A stretch of 6,773 nucleotides of DNA from the NCBI GenBank assembly GCA_035266225.1, contig DATFNV010000051.1, positions 1 to 6,773 of the forward strand, in the 5' to 3' direction. The position numbers were made by a program, and so were the translations under genes. The stretch's first letter is position 1, and each line of letters begins with the position of its first letter. Positions 4,344 through 6,773 of the stretch are shown piece after piece. The notes under the pieces were generated by a model. The model worked only from the letters and a program-made list of their open reading frames with translations, ran no database searches and was not told where the DNA came from. This DNA comes from DATFNV01 sp035266225. Lineage in GTDB: Bacteria > Planctomycetota > Planctomycetia > Gemmatales > Gemmataceae.

Positions 4344-6017
4344 ATGAACGGACAGGCAGTGATCCCCGCGACCGGCACCGCCGCGGCGCTCAACCTGGCC
4401 TGGGTGCTGCTCGCCGGCTTCCTCGTCTTCTTCATGCAGGCGGGGTTCGCGCTCGTGGAGACGGGCATGGTCCGGGCCAAGAACGCCGCCCACACCATGG
4501 CGATGAACGTCGTCATCTACGGCCTGGGCACGGCCGGCTTCTGGGCCGTGGGCTTCGCCCTCATGTACGGCGGACACGCCCTCCCCCTCTCGCTCGGCGG
4601 CGGGTCGGTCCCGGGGCGCGACGTCGGCGGGCTGTTCGGCACCGGCGGCTTTTTCCTGGCGGGAGCGCCTCACGACGCCGCCGGCCTGTTCGCCCTTTTC
4701 CTCTTCCAATTGATGTTCATGGACACGGCGGCGACCATCCCCACGGGGGCGCTGGCCGAGCGCTGGAAATTCTCCTCGTTCGTCCTTTACGGCCTGTTCA
4801 TGAGCACGGTCCTGTACCCGGTCTACGGCCACTGGGTTTGGGGGGGCGGCTGGCTGTCCCGGCTGGGGGCCAACTTCGGCCTGGGGCACGGGCACGTCGA
4901 TTTCGCCGGGTCGTCGGTGGTCCACATGGTCGGCGGCTTTACCGCCCTGGTCGGGGCGTGGAAGCTCGGGCCGCGCCTCGGCAAGTACCGGCCCGACGGC
5001 CGGCCCAACCCGCTGCCGGCGCACAATGTGCCGATGTACATGCTCGGCACGCTGGTCCTGGCGTTCGGTTGGTTCGGCTTCAACGCCGGCAGCACGCTGG
5101 CGGCGTCGGACGCCAACGTCGCCCGTGTGGCGGTCAACACCGTGCTGGCGTCGGCCGCCGGCGGGCTGGCGTCGCTCTTTGCCATGTGGAAGTGGTACGG
5201 CAAGCCCGACCCGAGCTTCCTGTGCAACGGCATCCTCGCCGGGCTGGTCGGCGTCACCGCGCCGTGCGCCTACGTCGCCCCGTGGGCGGCGTTCATCATC
5301 GGTGGGGCGGCGGGGCTGCTGGCCGTCTGGGGCGCCTTCTTCCTGGAGCGCCGGCTGGGCGTCGATGACCCGGTCGGCGCCATCAGCGTCCACGGCCTCG
5401 GCGGACTGTGGGGCGCGCTGGCGCTGGGGCTGTTTGCCGACGGGAGCTACGCGCCGGAGACACACTTTAACGGCGTCGCCGGACCCGTGGCCGGCCTGTT
5501 CTACGGCAGCGGCTCGCAACTGGCGGCGCAGGTCATCGGCGTCGTCGTGAACCTGCTGTGGGTATTGCCGGTCGCCTACGGCTTCTTCTGGCTGATCGGG
5601 CGTCTGGTTGGCAACCGCGTCAGCGCCCAGACCGAGTTCGTGGGCCTCGACGTGCCGGAGTTGGGCGCCCTGGGTTACGTCAACCAGGATCCGAAGGTGC
5701 CGGAGAGCCGGGTCGTCATGAGCCTGCCGGCCGAGCCGCGCCCGGCGGTCGCGCCGCCCAACGAGCAAAAGCGCTTCGCCATCCTCGTCGAGGGCGTGGA
5801 CGTCGAGCGCCTGGCGGAGGTGTGGTCCGAGCTGTGCCAGGCGGGCGATGCGCCGCCGCCGCCGGAGTTTCGGGCCGTGTACCCGTACATGACGACCCTC
5901 CAGGGGGCGCGTTTCCGCTTCCGAGGCGGTGATCCGCTGGTCATCCGCGCCAACCTCGAACGGCTCTTGCAGGACCGCTGCAAGGGGCAACCGATCCGCA
6001 TCCGACTGGAAGGCTAA
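4344..6017 (+). CDS. amt: Amt/MEP/Rh ammonium channel with extra C-terminal domain
   Basis: A 557-residue inner-membrane channel moving ammonium into the cell, normally a trimer of 11-helix subunits. Key residues, compared with E. coli AmtB: F125 (F107) and F246 (F215) for the Phe gate, W166 (W148) and S250 (S219) of the external ammonium site, D186 (D160) in DFAGSSVVHM, and the twin pore histidines H194 (H168) and H350 (H318) in SVHGLGG. All are present, so transport is expected. There is no cleavable signal peptide; the first helix (about 17-36) is core TM1. The cytosolic tail that binds GlnK in relatives reads VGLDVPELGALGY (433-445), with Leu where many Amts have His. After a Pro-rich linker, residues about 476-557 form an added domain with predicted beta-alpha-beta-beta-alpha-beta order and no clear family match. 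The start is set by GGGGAGG 8 nt upstream. The kinase-phosphatase precedes it; no glnK gene is visible in the window. Confidence 0.95.
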   Translation: MNGQAVIPATGTAAALNLAWVLLAGFLVFFMQAGFALVETGMVRAKNAAHTMAMNVVIYGLGTAGFWAVGFALMYGGHALPLSLGGGSVPGRDVGGLFGTGGFFLAGAPHDAAGLFALFLFQLMFMDTAATIPTGALAERWKFSSFVLYGLFMSTVLYPVYGHWVWGGGWLSRLGANFGLGHGHVDFAGSSVVHMVGGFTALVGAWKLGPRLGKYRPDGRPNPLPAHNVPMYMLGTLVLAFGWFGFNAGSTLAASDANVARVAVNTVLASAAGGLASLFAMWKWYGKPDPSFLCNGILAGLVGVTAPCAYVAPWAAFIIGGAAGLLAVWGAFFLERRLGVDDPVGAISVHGLGGLWGALALGLFADGSYAPETHFNGVAGPVAGLFYGSGSQLAAQVIGVVVNLLWVLPVAYGFFWLIGRLVGNRVSAQTEFVGLDVPELGALGYVNQDPKVPESRVVMSLPAEPRPAVAPPNEQKRFAILVEGVDVERLAEVWSELCQAGDAPPPPEFRAVYPYMTTLQGARFRFRGGDPLVIRANLERLLQDRCKGQPIRIRLEG

Positions 6018-6107
6018 GAAACCGTAACAAAAATGTCTTCGCCGCTTGCGGCTTCGCAATCTGTCCTGCGAAGCCGCAAGCGGCAAGAGGGTTGTTGAGA
6101 CAGTTTC
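6018..6107. mobile_element. 90-nt palindromic element directly after the amt stop codon
   Basis: The core is a perfect inverted repeat of 18 nt, GCCGCTTGCGGCTTCGCA at 6041-6058 and its complement at 6067-6084, with an 8-nt loop. Outside the core, the flanks still match as an imperfect inverted repeat, ending GAAACCGT (6018-6025) and ACAGTTTC (6100-6107). The element is bordered by direct repeats TAA (6015-6017, the amt stop) and TAA (6108-6110), or CTAA if extended by one base. This looks like a non-coding MITE-like insertion with a short target duplication. The core stem may also serve as a transcription-end hairpin for amt, but no T-run follows. The right arm recurs at 2347-2364. Confidence 0.5.
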
Positions 6108-6130
6108 TAAGCCGCAGGCGTGATGAGGCG

Positions 6131-6197
6131 AAAAAAGCCTCGCTCGACCTCGCCCCCAGGTGTGTAGCCGAAGGGGGAAACGAGAAGCGAGCGAGGC
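6131..6197 (-). terminator. kdpC: Rho-independent terminator of the kdp operon
   Basis: On the minus strand, GCCTCGCTCG (6197-6188) pairs with CGAGCGAGGC (6146-6137) and is followed at once by TTTTTT (6136-6131). Inside, CTCG/CGAG (6184-6181 with 6152-6149) and CCCCC/GGGGG (6177-6173 with 6157-6153) continue the stem, leaving a terminal loop of about 15 nt. It begins 36 nt past the kdpC stop. The T-run orientation makes it specific for leftward transcription. Convergent amt transcripts would meet the same stem without a U-tract. Confidence 0.82.
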
Positions 6198-6232
6198 GGG
6201 TTGCGAGTCATGCGACGCCGTCGCGTGCTGAT

Positions 6233-6773
6233 TCACTGACTCGGTTTTTTGTCCTTTTCGTAGCGGCCGCGCAGCGCCACGTTGATTTCCAGGACGTTGA
6301 CGAGTTTCACGCCGGCCAGGCCGCCGAAGGGCGCCTCGGCCTTCTTGTTCAGCATCTCCTCGATTTCAGAGCGGATCTGGGCCTTGGCACGACCGGTCAG
6401 CTCGGCCCACTTCCCGGCCACGTGGTCGAGTTGGTACACGGCCGCGTCGAGCGTGACGTCCGGGTCGAGGCCCGACCCAGACGTCATCACCATGTCCGCG
6501 GGAACTGGCTTCACCTTGGCCCGCAGTTCCGCCGAAGCCGCCTCCCACCACCCCTCGAAGCAGGCCGAGCGGATGTCATCCCCCGTGGTCACGGGGCTGA
6601 TCACCTGACGAGTCTTCCCCTCGGGTGTCTTCTCGTCCTCGGTGCCGGGCCAGGTGGCGCGGTGGGCCGTCGCGTAGGGCTCGAAGAAGCGCTCCGCCGC
6701 CTTGTCCGGCTTGCCCTTGACGACGTCTGGCTCTTCCTTCAGCCACAGGGCGACGGCCTCGGCGTGGTCCTTC
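6233..6773 (-). CDS. kdpC: K+-transporting ATPase subunit C, C-terminal part
   Basis: The visible 179 residues are the C-terminal part of KdpC, the single-helix subunit that stabilises the KdpFABC high-affinity potassium pump. Diagnostic are PVPADMVMTSGSGLDPDV, matching the KdpC signature (V/T)xSGSGLDP, then AAVYQLDHVA and the terminal VKLVNVLEINVALRG, which corresponds to VxYIGxPxVNIVELNLAL in E. coli. The N-terminal membrane helix and the early conserved segments lie beyond the right edge. Upstream of the signature the visible part is highly charged, with WLKEEPDVVKGKPDKAAERF and a GTEDEKTPEG stretch, and lacks the GGSNL segment expected near here in the short enterobacterial form, so this is an enlarged variant. 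kdpB and kdpA should lie further right, since kdpC normally closes the structural operon; the strong terminator after the stop (TGA at 6235-6233) agrees. It converges on amt. Confidence 0.93.
   Translation of the reverse strand, partial: KDHAEAVALWLKEEPDVVKGKPDKAAERFFEPYATAHRATWPGTEDEKTPEGKTRQVISPVTTGDDIRSACFEGWWEAASAELRAKVKPVPADMVMTSGSGLDPDVTLDAAVYQLDHVAGKWAELTGRAKAQIRSEIEEMLNKKAEAPFGGLAGVKLVNVLEINVALRGRYEKDKKPSQ

Noticed and set aside
5770..6017. Calling the Amt C-terminal domain a GlnB/GlnK fusion
   Set aside because: The strand-helix order fits a ferredoxin-like fold, but the domain is too short, lacks the T-loop and has no PII signature residues.
4032..6236. Long minus-strand open frame of 734 codons antisense to amt and the kinase end
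   Set aside because: It is antisense to a well supported Amt with intact family motifs. Its translation is rich in Arg, Gly, His and Asp with no domain, typical of a shadow frame in GC-rich DNA, and it runs through the inverted repeat and a terminator.

Overview
The window is a GC-rich bacterial segment. A protein phosphatase fused to a Ser/Thr kinase, a second PP2C-type phosphatase, a KdpC with an enlarged charged region, and short palindromic repeats between genes all fit a planctomycete, perhaps a Gemmata relative. That assignment is inference: there is no rRNA or other marker here.

Layout from left to right. Bases 1-65 (minus strand) are the first 21 codons of a PP2C phosphatase running off the left edge. 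A perfect 38-nt palindrome (165-202) separates it from a 12-helix APC-superfamily permease (234-2057, minus strand), which has an unusual soluble loop of about 89 residues between helices 5 and 6. A 388-bp divergent intergenic region (2058-2445) holds several hairpins and one copy of an 18-nt repeat. On the plus strand, 2446-4233 encodes a PP2C phosphatase-Ser/Thr kinase fusion with a C-terminal membrane anchor. A 94-nt near-perfect inverted repeat (4231-4324) follows and begins inside the kinase stop codon. Next is an Amt ammonium channel (4344-6017) with an extra C-terminal domain. A second palindromic element (6018-6107) directly abuts the amt stop. The window ends with a minus-strand intrinsic terminator (6131-6197) and the 3' part of kdpC (6233-6773), the last gene of a kdp K+ pump operon that would continue to the right.

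How the parts may work together. The kinase-phosphatase and Amt run the same way. If the inverted repeat between them is removed as an insertion with a TA target duplication, the kinase stop becomes TAA and the gap to amt shrinks to 18 nt with the amt ribosome binding site intact, so they look like an operon later split by a hairpin element. The Amt tail has a predicted beta-alpha-beta-beta-alpha-beta order, the topology of ferredoxin-like folds such as PII and ACT, but no recognisable PII sequence or long T-loop. A reversible phosphorylation enzyme next to an ammonium channel with its own fused cytosolic domain is the most interesting system here: a possible built-in substitute for GlnK gating. 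Both palindromic elements start at a stop codon, which suggests TA-targeting repeats accumulate at stop codons in this TA-poor genome.
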